A stretch of 24,837 nucleotides of DNA from Syntrophaceae bacterium UBA7544. Its GTDB lineage: Bacteria > Desulfobacterota > Syntrophia > Syntrophales > Smithellaceae. The stretch is taken from NCBI GenBank assembly GCA_002479215.1, contig DLME01000077.1:1-24837 (forward strand). The letters are read 5' to 3'. The notes beneath the pieces are model-generated. The model ran no database searches. It was not told the DNA's origin and was given only the letters and a program-made list of their open reading frames with translations. Numbering within the stretch: position 1 is the first letter of the stretch; every line of letters starts with the position of its first letter. Shown here one piece after another: positions 15,201-22,903 of this stretch. A program made the translations under genes and the position numbers.

Positions 15201-16445
15201 TCCCGCGTGCTGCCCCTTAATTCCGAGAGTGTAAATAGAATAAAAAATAAGACATTGCTTTTCCCCGATTTTGATCCGCTCAACTCAAAATTAATAGAAG
15301 CCGTATTTATTAAAGAGGGAATCGACGCGCGCTTGGCGCCGCTGACCGAAAAAGTAATTCAACGCGGTCTGCGGACAAATACGGGACAATGCCTTCCTGT
15401 TAATCTCATCGCGCAGAGCTACATGGATTATATTGAAGAAAACATTCTTGATCCCGCGCAAACTGCTGTCTGGTGCTTTGAAAGCCATGTTGCCTGCAAC
15501 ATCAGAATGTTTCCTCAGTTGATCAAGGGTATCATGGAATCAACCGGCAACGGCTTAGAGAAGGTGGAAGTTTATGTCGGAGAGATATCTATGGAAGATA
15601 TATCCATCCAGGCGTCAATCGAAGCTTACTTTGCGTACATGTTCGGCGGAATGCTGCGAAAAATCGGCTGTAAGATAAGGCCTTATGAAAAAGAAAAGGG
15701 AATGACGGACAAAGTTATGGCCCAGTCACTGAATATTCTCTATAATACCTTGCTGGGCGGAAGAAACAAGGATGATGACGTGGCCAAAGTTATGAGCCTT
15801 TTTAAAAAGATTGAAACACTTCCCGAAAAACGCCCTAAGGTTGCGATCTTCGGCGATTTGTACGCCCGGGATAATGACATCTTCAATCAAAACCTGATTC
15901 ATTGCATCGAAGAATACGGCGGCGAAGTGATAACCACTCCCTTTAATGAATTCGCTAAAATTATCGCCAATCCTTATATGCGGCGCTGGTTTCTGGAAGG
16001 AGAATTCCTCGATGTCATCTATACCAAAACCCTGATCGCTCTAGTGAATCAATTGGAAAAAAGCTATTATAAATTGTTTAACGAGCTGCTCAATGAGCCT
16101 TCTCTCGGAACTGATATTCATTACAAAGAAATATATGACGTGTTCAATGTAAAAGTACAACAGTGCGGAGAATCAGCCGACAACCTGCTCAAAATTGCTG
16201 CGCTGGTTCGCCATTACCCCGATATATCTTTGTTCGTGCAGACCAATCCCGCTTTTTGCTGTGCCGGCCTGATTACAGAGGCAATGGCGCCGCGCATTGA
16301 AGAATACACTGGGATTCCCGTTGTCACCCTCAACTATGACGGTACCGGCAAAAACATCAACCAGAAAATCAGGCCGTATATTAAATTCCCTCGTAAAAAC
16401 TACACGGCAAAATACTTTTATCCCCGCCATCAGGCCCAGCCATAA
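12234..16445 (+). CDS. Large 2-hydroxyacyl-CoA dehydratase activase-family protein (two BadF/HgdC-type ATPase domains plus DUF2229 and HgdB-like regions)
   Basis: This 1403-residue protein has two tandem ASKHA/BadF-BcrA-HgdC domains. Domain 1 (about 4-252) keeps GIDIGS, the cluster Cys120 (CAAGTGSF) and Cys161, but has GGENFGL where GGQD is usual and lacks the Lys of GSTSTK. Domain 2 (about 323-580) keeps GIDIGSTSTK, GVGTTGSGR, GGQDSKF, Cys451 and Cys489. Next come a cysteine-rich link (CELCHNNC, 605-612), a DUF2229 region from GIPNALYLAEEMPLW (673-687), a CGPDSF...LDEHDSNVGYETR block near 930-968 and an HgdB-like end. HgdC-type proteins use ATP and a [4Fe-4S] cluster to drive one electron into a dehydratase or reductase. 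Proteins of this full architecture are widespread in anaerobes but their role is unproven. No dehydratase subunit genes adjoin it. Confidence 0.9.
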   Translation: MLHIVGIDIGSVALSVVILDENGTVINSSYQFHQGAISETLHSMLDSIDIHRVGGMAMTLSGPEILTGVSRYDMQISIIAAVKKYHREVGSILFVGGENFGLITFTDQGDYERYRSNSSCAAGTGSFLDQQAKRLNLKSIDTLSSIAFCNHETSPKIATRCAVFAKTDLIHAQQEGYSISQISDGLCEGLAKNVIDTLMPDQNIKTPLILAGGVSMNQAVVKHFRNLLQTEPIIDEHSHLYGAIGAALLYLEESTPQQLAINGWDDLFQKEQKEKHYSYPPLRLSLSKYPEFKSAESYLYAPKNNHVAIEVNVYAQLKNKQEVYLGIDIGSTSTKAVLINENNDVLIGIYTLTSGQPVQAMQALLEAIENISRKNDCNFIFLGVGTTGSGRKFIGRIIKADLVIDEITAHARAAYELDNLADTIIEIGGQDSKFTTMKNGMVTSSVMNNVCAAGTGSFIEEQAIKLDVPLTEYAERAINTPAPISSDRCTVFMERDINNYLTEGYSVDEVLASVLHSVCENYLAKVAVEANIGERICFQGATARNKALIAAFEHRLKKPIFVSQFCHLTGALGSALILAENAVKNSEFRGLSLYKKSIPVENEICELCHNNCKINKVAVQGETVAFGFLCGRDYDTKHYVGPAKRHYELIKERNKVFLTTKKQSPFKKPVKIGIPNALYLAEEMPLWKHFFATLDVETITDDNFKNAVKSGKKISGAEFCAPMNAFFGHVQNLVDKCDYVFLPIYLEATKPKEEAYRYYCYYTQFAATLAAGIKSLHLKNKAIMPVIDHHSFQSRIEMFSLLKPILKASYWEIYNAYEAALSFYNEGLENIINIYEREMPRSDDISVALLGRPYSLLQNTMNKGIPDILSNLNIKAFYQDMLPIDNNDLSEIDPLLKRLHWNYAAIILKAALYAAHTPGLYPVYVTSFKCGPDSFTIEYFKRIMDKYGKPYLILELDEHDSNVGYETRIEAAVRSFRNHDKNKTLRLVSSRVLPLNSESVNRIKNKTLLFPDFDPLNSKLIEAVFIKEGIDARLAPLTEKVIQRGLRTNTGQCLPVNLIAQSYMDYIEENILDPAQTAVWCFESHVACNIRMFPQLIKGIMESTGNGLEKVEVYVGEISMEDISIQASIEAYFAYMFGGMLRKIGCKIRPYEKEKGMTDKVMAQSLNILYNTLLGGRNKDDDVAKVMSLFKKIETLPEKRPKVAIFGDLYARDNDIFNQNLIHCIEEYGGEVITTPFNEFAKIIANPYMRRWFLEGEFLDVIYTKTLIALVNQLEKSYYKLFNELLNEPSLGTDIHYKEIYDVFNVKVQQCGESADNLLKIAALVRHYPDISLFVQTNPAFCCAGLITEAMAPRIEEYTGIPVVTLNYDGTGKNINQKIRPYIKFPRKNYTAKYFYPRHQAQP

Positions 16446-16522
16446 ATATTCGTTGGCTGATCACCTCCCAGTTGCCTTACATGCAACTTATTCTTATCAT
16501 CGCGGGATTGAGCAATCTTTTA

Positions 16523-16708
16523 CTATCCCTTCTTACAGGTATTAATCTTGAAAGGGATGTAAAGAGTACAAAAACCGAAGATCGCCGTTGCTATTGGAAT
16601 GATAGCCAAAAGTCCCCACCAGCTCTTATAATATAAACCAAGGACAGCTATTACAATACCAATAATCCAACGAATAATTTTATCCGTCTTCCCTACATTA
16701 CAAATCAT
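16523..16708 (-). CDS. DUF2892 family small membrane protein
   Basis: This 61-residue protein has a typical DUF2892 layout: a start ICNVGKTDKIIRWIIGI, two hydrophobic helices (about 12-25 and 31-50) separated by a short turn, and an ending FGFCTLYIPFKINTCKK with the family's conserved cysteines. Its function is unknown; some relatives are fused to rhodanese domains (YgaP). The ATG at 16708 has a strong GGAGG seven bases upstream. It starts 14 bases after the site-2 protease stop, so the two probably form an operon. Confidence 0.85.
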   Translation of the reverse strand: MICNVGKTDKIIRWIIGIVIAVLGLYYKSWWGLLAIIPIATAIFGFCTLYIPFKINTCKKG

Positions 16709-16722
16709 AATATTTCCTCCGC

Positions 16723-17865
16723 TTAACTGCTTTTTTCTAAATCGTTTAGTTCCATTTTCAGGGACAAAAGTGTCAGCATATCCTTAAGCGCGATAATGCC
16801 CACAAGCTGATCCCCATCGACAACCATCAACCGACTATTACCTGTCCGGTTCATAACTTCCAATGCTTTGTTGGCGTCGTCCTCCGGCCCGACCGTTGTC
16901 TCTTCATTGCAAGGCAAGGCAATAGCCCCTACCGTTTGCGTCGACCATTCTTCGCGCGGCGTCGCCGCCACTTGGTTCACGGAAATACAGCCGGTCAATC
17001 TCCCCAATGAAAGTACCGGGTACATCTGGAAATGGTGTTTATATACATACTCATTAACGAATTCCGTAAGCGATATAGAACGCGGCACCGTCAGAGGATT
17101 CCTTACCATCAGGTCTTTTACTTTTTTGGCGTGAAAAAGACCGCGCGCTAAAAGTTGCTGATAGGATCTTTGCGCGGTGGACCGCATGAATAATCCGATC
17201 ATAAACCACCACAGGCCACCGACAAAATTGCCCATGAATAGGGAAATTACTCCGAGGATTATTAATGAAATTCCTAAGCCTGACCCCACTTTCGCGGCGA
17301 TTGCCGTTGCCCAACGTAAATTTTTTTTCCAACTCCACAATGCCGAACGCAATACTCTTCCGCCATCCAAAGGAAAAGCAGGCAGTAAATTAAAAACTGC
17401 CAGAACAATATTTAGCCAAGCCAGATAAGCCAACACTCCGTTGATTGTCACCGGCCAGCCTCTTTCCTTTCCCCAAAATATTATCAAAAACAAAAATAAA
17501 CTAATAGCCGCGCTTGACAAAGGTCCGACGATAGCCATGAAAAATTCAGTTCTGGGGTTAGGCGGATCATCTTCCATTTCGGCGACACCGCCAAAAATAA
17601 ACAAAGTTATACCCTTCATGGAAATACCGAAATTTCTGGCTACAAGAGAATGAGCTAATTCATGAAAAACAATAGAAAGAAAAAGTCCTGCCGCGCCAGC
17701 TACACCCATCCACCAGTAAGATGCACGGGGGAGATCTTTGTAATATTCAGGAAATAGACCGCTGGCCAGCGACCAGGTTACCAGAGCTGCTAAAATCAGC
17801 CAGCTGATATCAATTTTAATTTCAAATCCTAAAATGTTAAAAAGTCTTACTGAACGACCAAACAT
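16723..17865 (-). CDS. Site-2 protease family (M50) membrane metalloprotease with two CBS domains
   Basis: This 380-residue protein has multiple membrane helices over residues 1-230. The zinc motif HELAH is at 68-72 (FHELAHSLVARNFG) and the third ligand Asp167 is in LLPAFPLDGGR. The C-terminal third carries a CBS pair (about 248-305 and 312-368), likely sensing adenine nucleotides or a similar ligand. This is the group of intramembrane proteases related to SpoIVFB and Rip, which cut membrane-bound regulators; its target is unknown. The ATG at 17865 has AAGGAG six bases upstream and a candidate promoter at 17910-17938. It is followed by the DUF2892 gene. Confidence 0.92.
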   Translation of the reverse strand: MFGRSVRLFNILGFEIKIDISWLILAALVTWSLASGLFPEYYKDLPRASYWWMGVAGAAGLFLSIVFHELAHSLVARNFGISMKGITLFIFGGVAEMEDDPPNPRTEFFMAIVGPLSSAAISLFLFLIIFWGKERGWPVTINGVLAYLAWLNIVLAVFNLLPAFPLDGGRVLRSALWSWKKNLRWATAIAAKVGSGLGISLIILGVISLFMGNFVGGLWWFMIGLFMRSTAQRSYQQLLARGLFHAKKVKDLMVRNPLTVPRSISLTEFVNEYVYKHHFQMYPVLSLGRLTGCISVNQVAATPREEWSTQTVGAIALPCNEETTVGPEDDANKALEVMNRTGNSRLMVVDGDQLVGIIALKDMLTLLSLKMELNDLEKSS

Positions 17866-17909
17866 AATAACTCCTTGCTAGACATTTCTCTGTTTAAGAT
17901 AACCGTTAT

Positions 17910-17938
17910 ATAATAAAAATCAATGTATTAAATTGCAA
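17910..17938 (-). promoter_or_regulatory. Candidate promoter of the site-2 protease gene
   Basis: Minus strand: TTGCAA (17938-17933), a 17-base spacer, TATTAT (17915-17910). Transcription would start about 38 bases before the ATG. The -35 overlaps the first copy of a ten-base direct repeat that may be an operator. Confidence 0.5.
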
Positions 17939-17997
17939 TTTATAAACAAATCCAGTAGAATATAATACAGAATATAAAATGTAATTCTTGCAATTTA
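17933..17997. repeat. Paired direct repeats in the divergent AT-rich spacer (possible operator)
   Basis: TTGCAATTTA occurs at 17933-17942 and again at 17988-17997, 55 bases apart, about five helical turns. Between them AGAATATAA occurs twice, at 17957-17965 and 17969-17977. The spacer of 17866-18110 separates divergently transcribed genes. The repeats could bind a regulator, but in DNA this AT-rich short repeats also arise by chance. Confidence 0.45.
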
Positions 17998-18110
17998 CTT
18001 TAAATTGAAAATATTGAGACTTTTAAGCTATTTTTATTAAATAATTTAATATGTTTTTTCCACCGAATAGGTTTCTGGAGTGACTTTATGTTTAAGGATG
18101 GGAGGCATTC

Positions 18111-18590
18111 ATGACAAAATATCTACTGTTTTTGATGACATTGGTTTTCTTTTTTTATGGAACAGCAAACGCCGATTTTTATAAATGGGAAGATGAAACT
18201 GGAGCTGTTCATATAACAGACTATCCGCCTCCCGACAAATCCTCCAAGAATGTTGAAGTTCACAAATATCAAGATGATAATACCTCCACACAGCAAGGCG
18301 AGGAGGAGCAAGGAACACCTTTTAAAGATTCCAAATCAAAAAAGAATAAGAATCCGGAAGTAATTCTTTATACCAAAGATGAATGCAAAGATTGCGATAA
18401 GGCGCGCGAATTCCTAAAATCCAAAAAAATTCCTTTTAAAGAATACAATATGGATAAAGATAAGGACGCTGTGGCGCAAAGAAAGGAAATAGATGACAGC
18501 GTAGATGTCCCCTTTGCAATTATCAACAGAACTCAAGTATATGGATTTTCGGAAAGCGTTTACAATCGGGCTTTGCAACTTACTCCTTAA
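18111..18590 (+). CDS. Exported protein with DUF4124 and a glutaredoxin domain
   Basis: This 159-residue protein begins with a signal peptide (hydrophobic 4-16, cleavage likely after TANA at 21). A DUF4124 module follows, FYKWEDETGAVHITDYPPP at 23-41, then a charged linker (about 55-80), then a glutaredoxin fold from 82. That fold has an active site CKDC (Cys92, Cys95) and a cis-Pro site in DVPFAII. It probably works as a thiol-disulfide reductant or reporter outside the cytoplasm. Related fusions are known in proteobacteria and delta-type anaerobes. GGGAGG five bases before the ATG supports the start. The EFR1 ferredoxin gene follows nine bases downstream, so they likely share a transcript. 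Confidence 0.88.
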   Translation: MTKYLLFLMTLVFFFYGTANADFYKWEDETGAVHITDYPPPDKSSKNVEVHKYQDDNTSTQQGEEEQGTPFKDSKSKKNKNPEVILYTKDECKDCDKAREFLKSKKIPFKEYNMDKDKDAVAQRKEIDDSVDVPFAIINRTQVYGFSESVYNRALQLTP

Positions 18591-18599
18591 GAAAAACAA

Positions 18600-19391
18600 A
18601 TGAAAACTGTAATTTATTTTTATACCGGAACAGGCAATTCTTTATGGACGGCGAGAAAGCTCTCCGAGCAGTTAGGAAACACTGAACTTTATCCCCTGAC
18701 ACTTACAGGCCAAGGATCAATTCACCCGCAAGCGGAAAATATCGGCCTTGTCTTTCCCGTACACATTTGGGGTATGCCTTCGCTGGTCATTGATTTTGTC
18801 AACCGTTTGGAAGTGAAACCGGCAAATTATTATTTCGCGATAGCGGCTAATGCCGGTCAGGTTGCCGCCACTTTGCTTCAACTGAAGAAAATGATGCAGG
18901 CAAGGGGTCTTAATCTTTCCGCGGGATTCTCCATCAACTTACCCAGTAATTATATACCCTGGGTAGGTGCTCCTGCACAAGAAAAGCAGCAAAAAAAATC
19001 CAACGAAGCCCTCAAAAAAATCGGCCTTATTTCAGCTATTATCAAAGCTAAAGAAGCAAGAAATCCTGACAAGGGCCCATTATGGCAAAATATTTTGTTT
19101 TCGGCATTATATCGAATGTCTTTTCCGCAAATACCAAAAATGGATAAATCGTTTTGGGCTGACGCTAAATGTACCGGCTGCCTGATATGCGAAAAAATCT
19201 GCCCGGTGCAAAATATATTGATGAGCGAAGGCAAGCCTGCCTGGCAGCACCATTGCGAACAATGTTTTGCCTGTCTCCAATGGTGTCCGGAAGAAGCAAT
19301 TCAATACGGCAAAAATACTACAGAGAAAAAACGCTACCATCATCCCGAAATTAAGCTGCAAGATATGCTCGCCTGCGTTCCTAATAAATAA
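18600..19391 (+). CDS. EFR1 family flavodoxin-like protein with two [4Fe-4S] ferredoxin sites
   Basis: This 263-residue protein matches the EFR1 family. A flavodoxin-like N-terminus has the FMN phosphate loop YTGTGNSLWTA (8-18) and a LVFPVHIWGMP stretch (50-60). The C-terminal ferredoxin part has two CxxCxxCxxxC sets, Cys191/194/197/201 and Cys219/222/225/229, the second in CEQCFACLQWCPEEAI. It is a cytoplasmic electron carrier whose partners are unknown. It starts nine bases after the glutaredoxin gene without a clear ribosome site, suggesting translational coupling. It ends seven bases from the convergent amidase gene with no terminator between. Confidence 0.92.
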   Translation: MKTVIYFYTGTGNSLWTARKLSEQLGNTELYPLTLTGQGSIHPQAENIGLVFPVHIWGMPSLVIDFVNRLEVKPANYYFAIAANAGQVAATLLQLKKMMQARGLNLSAGFSINLPSNYIPWVGAPAQEKQQKKSNEALKKIGLISAIIKAKEARNPDKGPLWQNILFSALYRMSFPQIPKMDKSFWADAKCTGCLICEKICPVQNILMSEGKPAWQHHCEQCFACLQWCPEEAIQYGKNTTEKKRYHHPEIKLQDMLACVPNK

Positions 19392-19398
19392 TTTCAAT

Positions 19399-20991
19399 TT
19401 AAGGCAGCTTTATTTTTTGCCCATATAATAAGGGACTACTACTCTTCATATTATTGAGTTTACATAATTCTTGAACCGTTATGGAATTTTGTTTGGCCAA
19501 AGAAAAAATAGTGTCTCCTTTTTGCACCTTATAAATCCTGGAAGGCTTTTTCCGATTGCTATATTTGTTCTTTTGACTTGATGCGGCAAATTCATTATCG
19601 CCTGTTTTATTCGCCGGCACCAATATTTTCCGGCCGACAAAAAGCTGATCTTTTAATTTCAAGTTATTGAGCTTTAAGAGAACGGCGACTTTTGTATTAC
19701 AATGCTGTGCCACGGAATGAAGCGTATCACCACGTTTTATTTCGTAATAGATTGTAGTTATCTCTTTATTTTTTCTTACCGCTTGTTTTTCAACCGCGTC
19801 ATTAATTTCATAGTTATTCTTTAGTGCATCATTGCTTGGACTGATGGAAGCAGTCCCGGATAAATACTCTTTCACTGAAGAGGCAACAGCTACTGCCAGT
19901 TTCTTCTGAAAATTGCGGCTTCTTAACAAATTTTCTTCCTGCGGATTTGATATGTATGCCGTCTCGATTAAAACTGCCGGGATATCGGGCAACTTCAATA
20001 CATTAAAAGGCGCTTCCTGAACGCTTTTATATTTTAAAGAATTAATGCTGTTGAGATGATTCATTAAAGTATCGGCATAAGTTCTCGACAAATTAATTGT
20101 ATTTGTTTGAAACATGTTCAGAATAATCAGGCCGGATTCATTCTTGCCCTCGCCATTGGGCACACCGCCAATTATATCCGACAAGTTTTCATTATTAGCC
20201 AATAGTTTGGCGGCTTCATTGCTGGCGCCGCTGGTTGATAGACAGTACACCGAGCTGCCTTTGGCTTTACGGTTTCTGGCGGCATCCGCATGGACGCTGA
20301 TAAACAGGCTGGCATCTAAATTCTTGGCTATTTTCAGCCTCTTGTTAAAAGAGACGTAATAGTCTCCTTCACGTGTTAAGACCGCGCGGTACCCCGGCAT
20401 TTTATTAATTTCTTTTTTAATTTCGCGGCTGATCGAAAGTACAATATTTTTTTCATAAACCCCCTTCCTGGCTACAGCACCCGGATCATCACCGCCATGC
20501 CCGGGATCAATTACAATAATTTTTTTCTGCTTCAGCATCGGCATCTGCTCTTCGGCAATTTCTTCCACAGGAGCTACCTGCAAAAATATATCCACGACAA
20601 CCCGGTCAGGTCTATCCTGAAACTTTTTTAACTTAAAGACCTCCGCTTTCCGGTATTTATCCAAAATTAATTCAATTTTTACACCGCCTTTATCAATATG
20701 ATAAAAAACAAGCTTTTTAATCCCCGGTTTATTTAAGATGATTTCACTCGGTATCGATTTATTTAAGGAGGCATCCTTAAAATTTAAAACAAGCAGGTTT
20801 TCGCTTTCCTTAACATCACAAACTGTTTCTTTATCCACATCCAGAACAATTCTCGTATGATCAGGCGCTGTCCAGTAACGAACATTCGATATTTCTACGG
20901 ACGCATAACAATTACTGTATATCAAGGCCAGTACTGTAATAGTCAGACAATAAATAATTTTCTTTAAAAGCTTTTTTGCTTTATTCATCAT
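19399..20991 (-). CDS. N-acetylmuramoyl-L-alanine amidase (AMIN, Amidase_3, two LysM)
   Basis: This 530-residue exported enzyme has a signal peptide (hydrophobic 11-25, cleavage likely after CYA at 30). It then has an AMIN domain (about 31-137), an Amidase_3 zinc domain (about 157-376) and two LysM repeats (about 415-458 and 486-530). The zinc ligands are H165 (DPGHGGDDPGA), E180 (YEKNIVL) and H234 (SVHADA), with catalytic E343 in IETAYISN. It cuts the peptide from glycan in peptidoglycan, as AmiC does in cell separation, while LysM and AMIN hold it at the wall. Two adjacent ATGs exist (20991, 20988). AAGG is one base from the first and four from the second, so the second may be used. Confidence 0.92.
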   Translation of the reverse strand: MMNKAKKLLKKIIYCLTITVLALIYSNCYASVEISNVRYWTAPDHTRIVLDVDKETVCDVKESENLLVLNFKDASLNKSIPSEIILNKPGIKKLVFYHIDKGGVKIELILDKYRKAEVFKLKKFQDRPDRVVVDIFLQVAPVEEIAEEQMPMLKQKKIIVIDPGHGGDDPGAVARKGVYEKNIVLSISREIKKEINKMPGYRAVLTREGDYYVSFNKRLKIAKNLDASLFISVHADAARNRKAKGSSVYCLSTSGASNEAAKLLANNENLSDIIGGVPNGEGKNESGLIILNMFQTNTINLSRTYADTLMNHLNSINSLKYKSVQEAPFNVLKLPDIPAVLIETAYISNPQEENLLRSRNFQKKLAVAVASSVKEYLSGTASISPSNDALKNNYEINDAVEKQAVRKNKEITTIYYEIKRGDTLHSVAQHCNTKVAVLLKLNNLKLKDQLFVGRKILVPANKTGDNEFAASSQKNKYSNRKKPSRIYKVQKGDTIFSLAKQNSITVQELCKLNNMKSSSPLLYGQKIKLP

Positions 20992-21044
20992 GCCTTAAAA
21001 TAGCAAATTTATTCAGGAACTGCAACCGCTAGATAGAAAAGATA

Positions 21045-21073
21045 TTGACAAGTACTTTTTATAATGCCATTTT
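21045..21073 (+). promoter_or_regulatory. Candidate promoter region of the MetF-MetV gene
   Basis: A perfect TTGACA (21045-21050) lies 17 bases before a poor -10, CATTTT (21068-21073). A perfect TATAAT (21060-21065) lies in between, only nine bases from the TTGACA and without its own -35. Which hexamers act together is unclear. Confidence 0.4.
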
Positions 21074-21107
21074 CCCGCAGAGAATCAAGGAGTGGCCAAG
21101 GATATCT

Positions 21108-22649
21108 ATGCGGGAAAATCGTTTTAAAGAGGCTTTATTGAATCCCTCCATTTTTCCGGTCACCTGGGAACTGGTGCCGGGAAGAGGTGCAAGAGAAGCG
21201 GCCCAGGAAAAGGCCCTGGCCCTGGCCAAACAGGCCTCTCACGGGGGAAAGATCTCTGCCCTCACCGTTACAGACAATCCGGGGGGAACCCCGGCTATGT
21301 CTGCCGATTTCATAGGCAGCGAAATTCTGAAACTGGGCATCGAGCCCCTCGTCCATTTTACCTGCAAAGACAAGAACCGCAATCAAATCGAAAGCCAACT
21401 TTATGCCCTGGATCGGGCAGGGGTCAGAAACCTCCTGGTCATGAGCGGCGATTACCCAGTGTCGGGCTACCTGGGGAAACCTGCTCCGGTCTTTGACCTG
21501 GATCCAATCCACACCCTGCAACTGATATCGGACATGAACCGGGGGCTTACATATCCCGGGCTCAAAGGTGATGTCCATCACCAACCCAGCGATTTTTTCC
21601 CCGGAGCTGTCGTTTCTCCCTTTAAGGCGACCGAAGCAGAGCAGATGGTCCAGTATTACAAACTGAAAAAGAAGATCGCTGCCGGTGCTCAATTCATCAT
21701 TACGCAACTGGGATACGATGCCCGAAAATTTCATGAAGTCTTCCTCTTTATGCAACTCAGCGGTCTTAACATTCCGCTTATGGGAAACATTTATATCCTT
21801 CCGTACGGTGCGGCTAAAATGATGAACCGCAACGAACTGCCCGGCTCCGTCGTTACGGATAAACTCTTGGCGGAGTTGGATCGGGAGCGAAGCGATCCCG
21901 ATAAGGGAGAAGGAGCCAGAATCCTGCGCGCCGCCCGGATGTACGCAATCCTGAAGGGGATGGGCTACAGCGGGGTCCATATCGGCGGGCACGATATCAA
22001 ATATGAACAGGTGGAAGAGATTATCCGGCAGGGAGAAGAGCTCACTTCCCAATGGACCAACTTGGTCCGGTACTTCGACTATCCCCTTCCCAACGGTTTT
22101 TATTACTTCGAGTTCGATCCGGCTACGGGCCTCAACCGGGAGAAACCGACCCAACGACAGTTTCGGCCGCTCGATGCTCAAGTCGAATGTTCCTATGGGG
22201 TATCTAGGCTCTCTCATAAACTTCTGTTTGAACCGGAAAAGAAACTTTACGGCGTCATGAAGAGACTGAGCGGCAGAGTGACAGGGACAAAGATGGAGGG
22301 CATTTTTCACAAACTGGAACACTGGACCAAGGTCGTGCTCTTTGACTGCAAGGACTGTGGGGACTGCGCCCTCATCGATGTGGCCTACCTCTGCCCGATG
22401 TCGCAATGCCCGAAGAACCAGCGCAACGGGGCCTGCGGCGGGAGCTTCGAGGGATGGTGCGAAGTCTATCCCGGAAAGAAGCAGTGCGTCTATGTCCGGG
22501 CCTATGCCCGGTTGAAGAAACACGGGGAGGAATTGCAACTCGATAATGGCATTGTTCCGCCCTGCAACTGGGATCTTTATCAAACCTCATCCTGGATCAA
22601 TTTCTATCTGGGGAAGGACCATACCTCAAAAAGACAAGGCAGTAGTTAA
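21108..22649 (+). CDS. metF: Methylenetetrahydrofolate reductase with fused MetV-like C-terminal domain
   Basis: This 513-residue protein has a MetF-type FAD/TIM-barrel domain (about 15-310). Its active Glu21 is in TWELVPGRGA, and DNPGGTPAMSADF (57-69), RNLLVMSGDYPV and GNIYILPYGAA follow. A cysteine-rich C-terminal domain (about 365-490) resembles MetV / the MTHFR C-terminal family, with Cys414, 417, 420, 429, 434, 443, 451 and 460. MetF reduces methylene-THF to methyl-THF in the Wood-Ljungdahl methyl branch. In acetogens MetV is a separate subunit, so this is a fusion that probably accepts ferredoxin-level electrons. The ATG at 21108 has AAGGA five bases upstream. The frame extends 21 codons further to a TTG, but that lies in the promoter. 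Codon use looks clearly more GC-rich than in its neighbours. Confidence 0.9.
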   Translation: MRENRFKEALLNPSIFPVTWELVPGRGAREAAQEKALALAKQASHGGKISALTVTDNPGGTPAMSADFIGSEILKLGIEPLVHFTCKDKNRNQIESQLYALDRAGVRNLLVMSGDYPVSGYLGKPAPVFDLDPIHTLQLISDMNRGLTYPGLKGDVHHQPSDFFPGAVVSPFKATEAEQMVQYYKLKKKIAAGAQFIITQLGYDARKFHEVFLFMQLSGLNIPLMGNIYILPYGAAKMMNRNELPGSVVTDKLLAELDRERSDPDKGEGARILRAARMYAILKGMGYSGVHIGGHDIKYEQVEEIIRQGEELTSQWTNLVRYFDYPLPNGFYYFEFDPATGLNREKPTQRQFRPLDAQVECSYGVSRLSHKLLFEPEKKLYGVMKRLSGRVTGTKMEGIFHKLEHWTKVVLFDCKDCGDCALIDVAYLCPMSQCPKNQRNGACGGSFEGWCEVYPGKKQCVYVRAYARLKKHGEELQLDNGIVPPCNWDLYQTSSWINFYLGKDHTSKRQGSS

Positions 22650-22680
22650 ATTTTAGGCTGAATTTTTATATATGCTGTAC

Positions 22681-22686
22681 TAGAAT
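22681..22686 (+). promoter_or_regulatory. Candidate -10 of tRNA-Arg
   Basis: TAGAAT lies 12 bases before the mature tRNA start. The matching -35 (CTGAAT at 22658-22663) is poor. It is likely only because a tRNA follows directly; read-through from metF is the alternative. Confidence 0.3.
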
Positions 22687-22698
22687 ATGCTGTTACAA

Positions 22699-22775
22699 GG
22701 GCGATTAGCTCAGATGGATAGAGTGCTAGCCTCCGAAGCTAGATGCCGCGAGTTCGAGTCTCGCATCGCCCACCA
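22699..22775 (+). tRNA. tRNA-Arg (anticodon CCG), CCA encoded
   Basis: The acceptor GGGCGAT (22699-22705) pairs with ATCGCCC (22765-22771), followed by discriminator A and an encoded CCA (22773-22775). The anticodon stem CTAGC/GCTAG holds the loop CTCCGAA with CCG at 22733-22735. The T arm reads GCGAG TTCGAGT CTCGC. It lies 49 bases after metF. No second copy of its 3' end is visible in the window. Confidence 0.97.
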
Positions 22776-22903
22776 ATTTACTAATAGAAACTCTTTTTCT
22801 TTGAGTCAATAATTTTGGATTACTTACTGTAAAAGACGTCATGCCAATAATGTTGAGCACCTTAAAAATAAATGTCACAGGTTTATTAAAGGGGGAAAAC
22901 TAT

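Noticed and set aside
16446..16522. A terminator between the convergent activase and DUF2892 genes
   Set aside because: No stable stem followed by a T-run could be found on either strand.
21135..22583. An open frame of 482 codons on the minus strand inside metF
   Set aside because: It is fully antisense to a well-recognised enzyme, shows no family motifs and is explained by the GC-rich codon use of metF.
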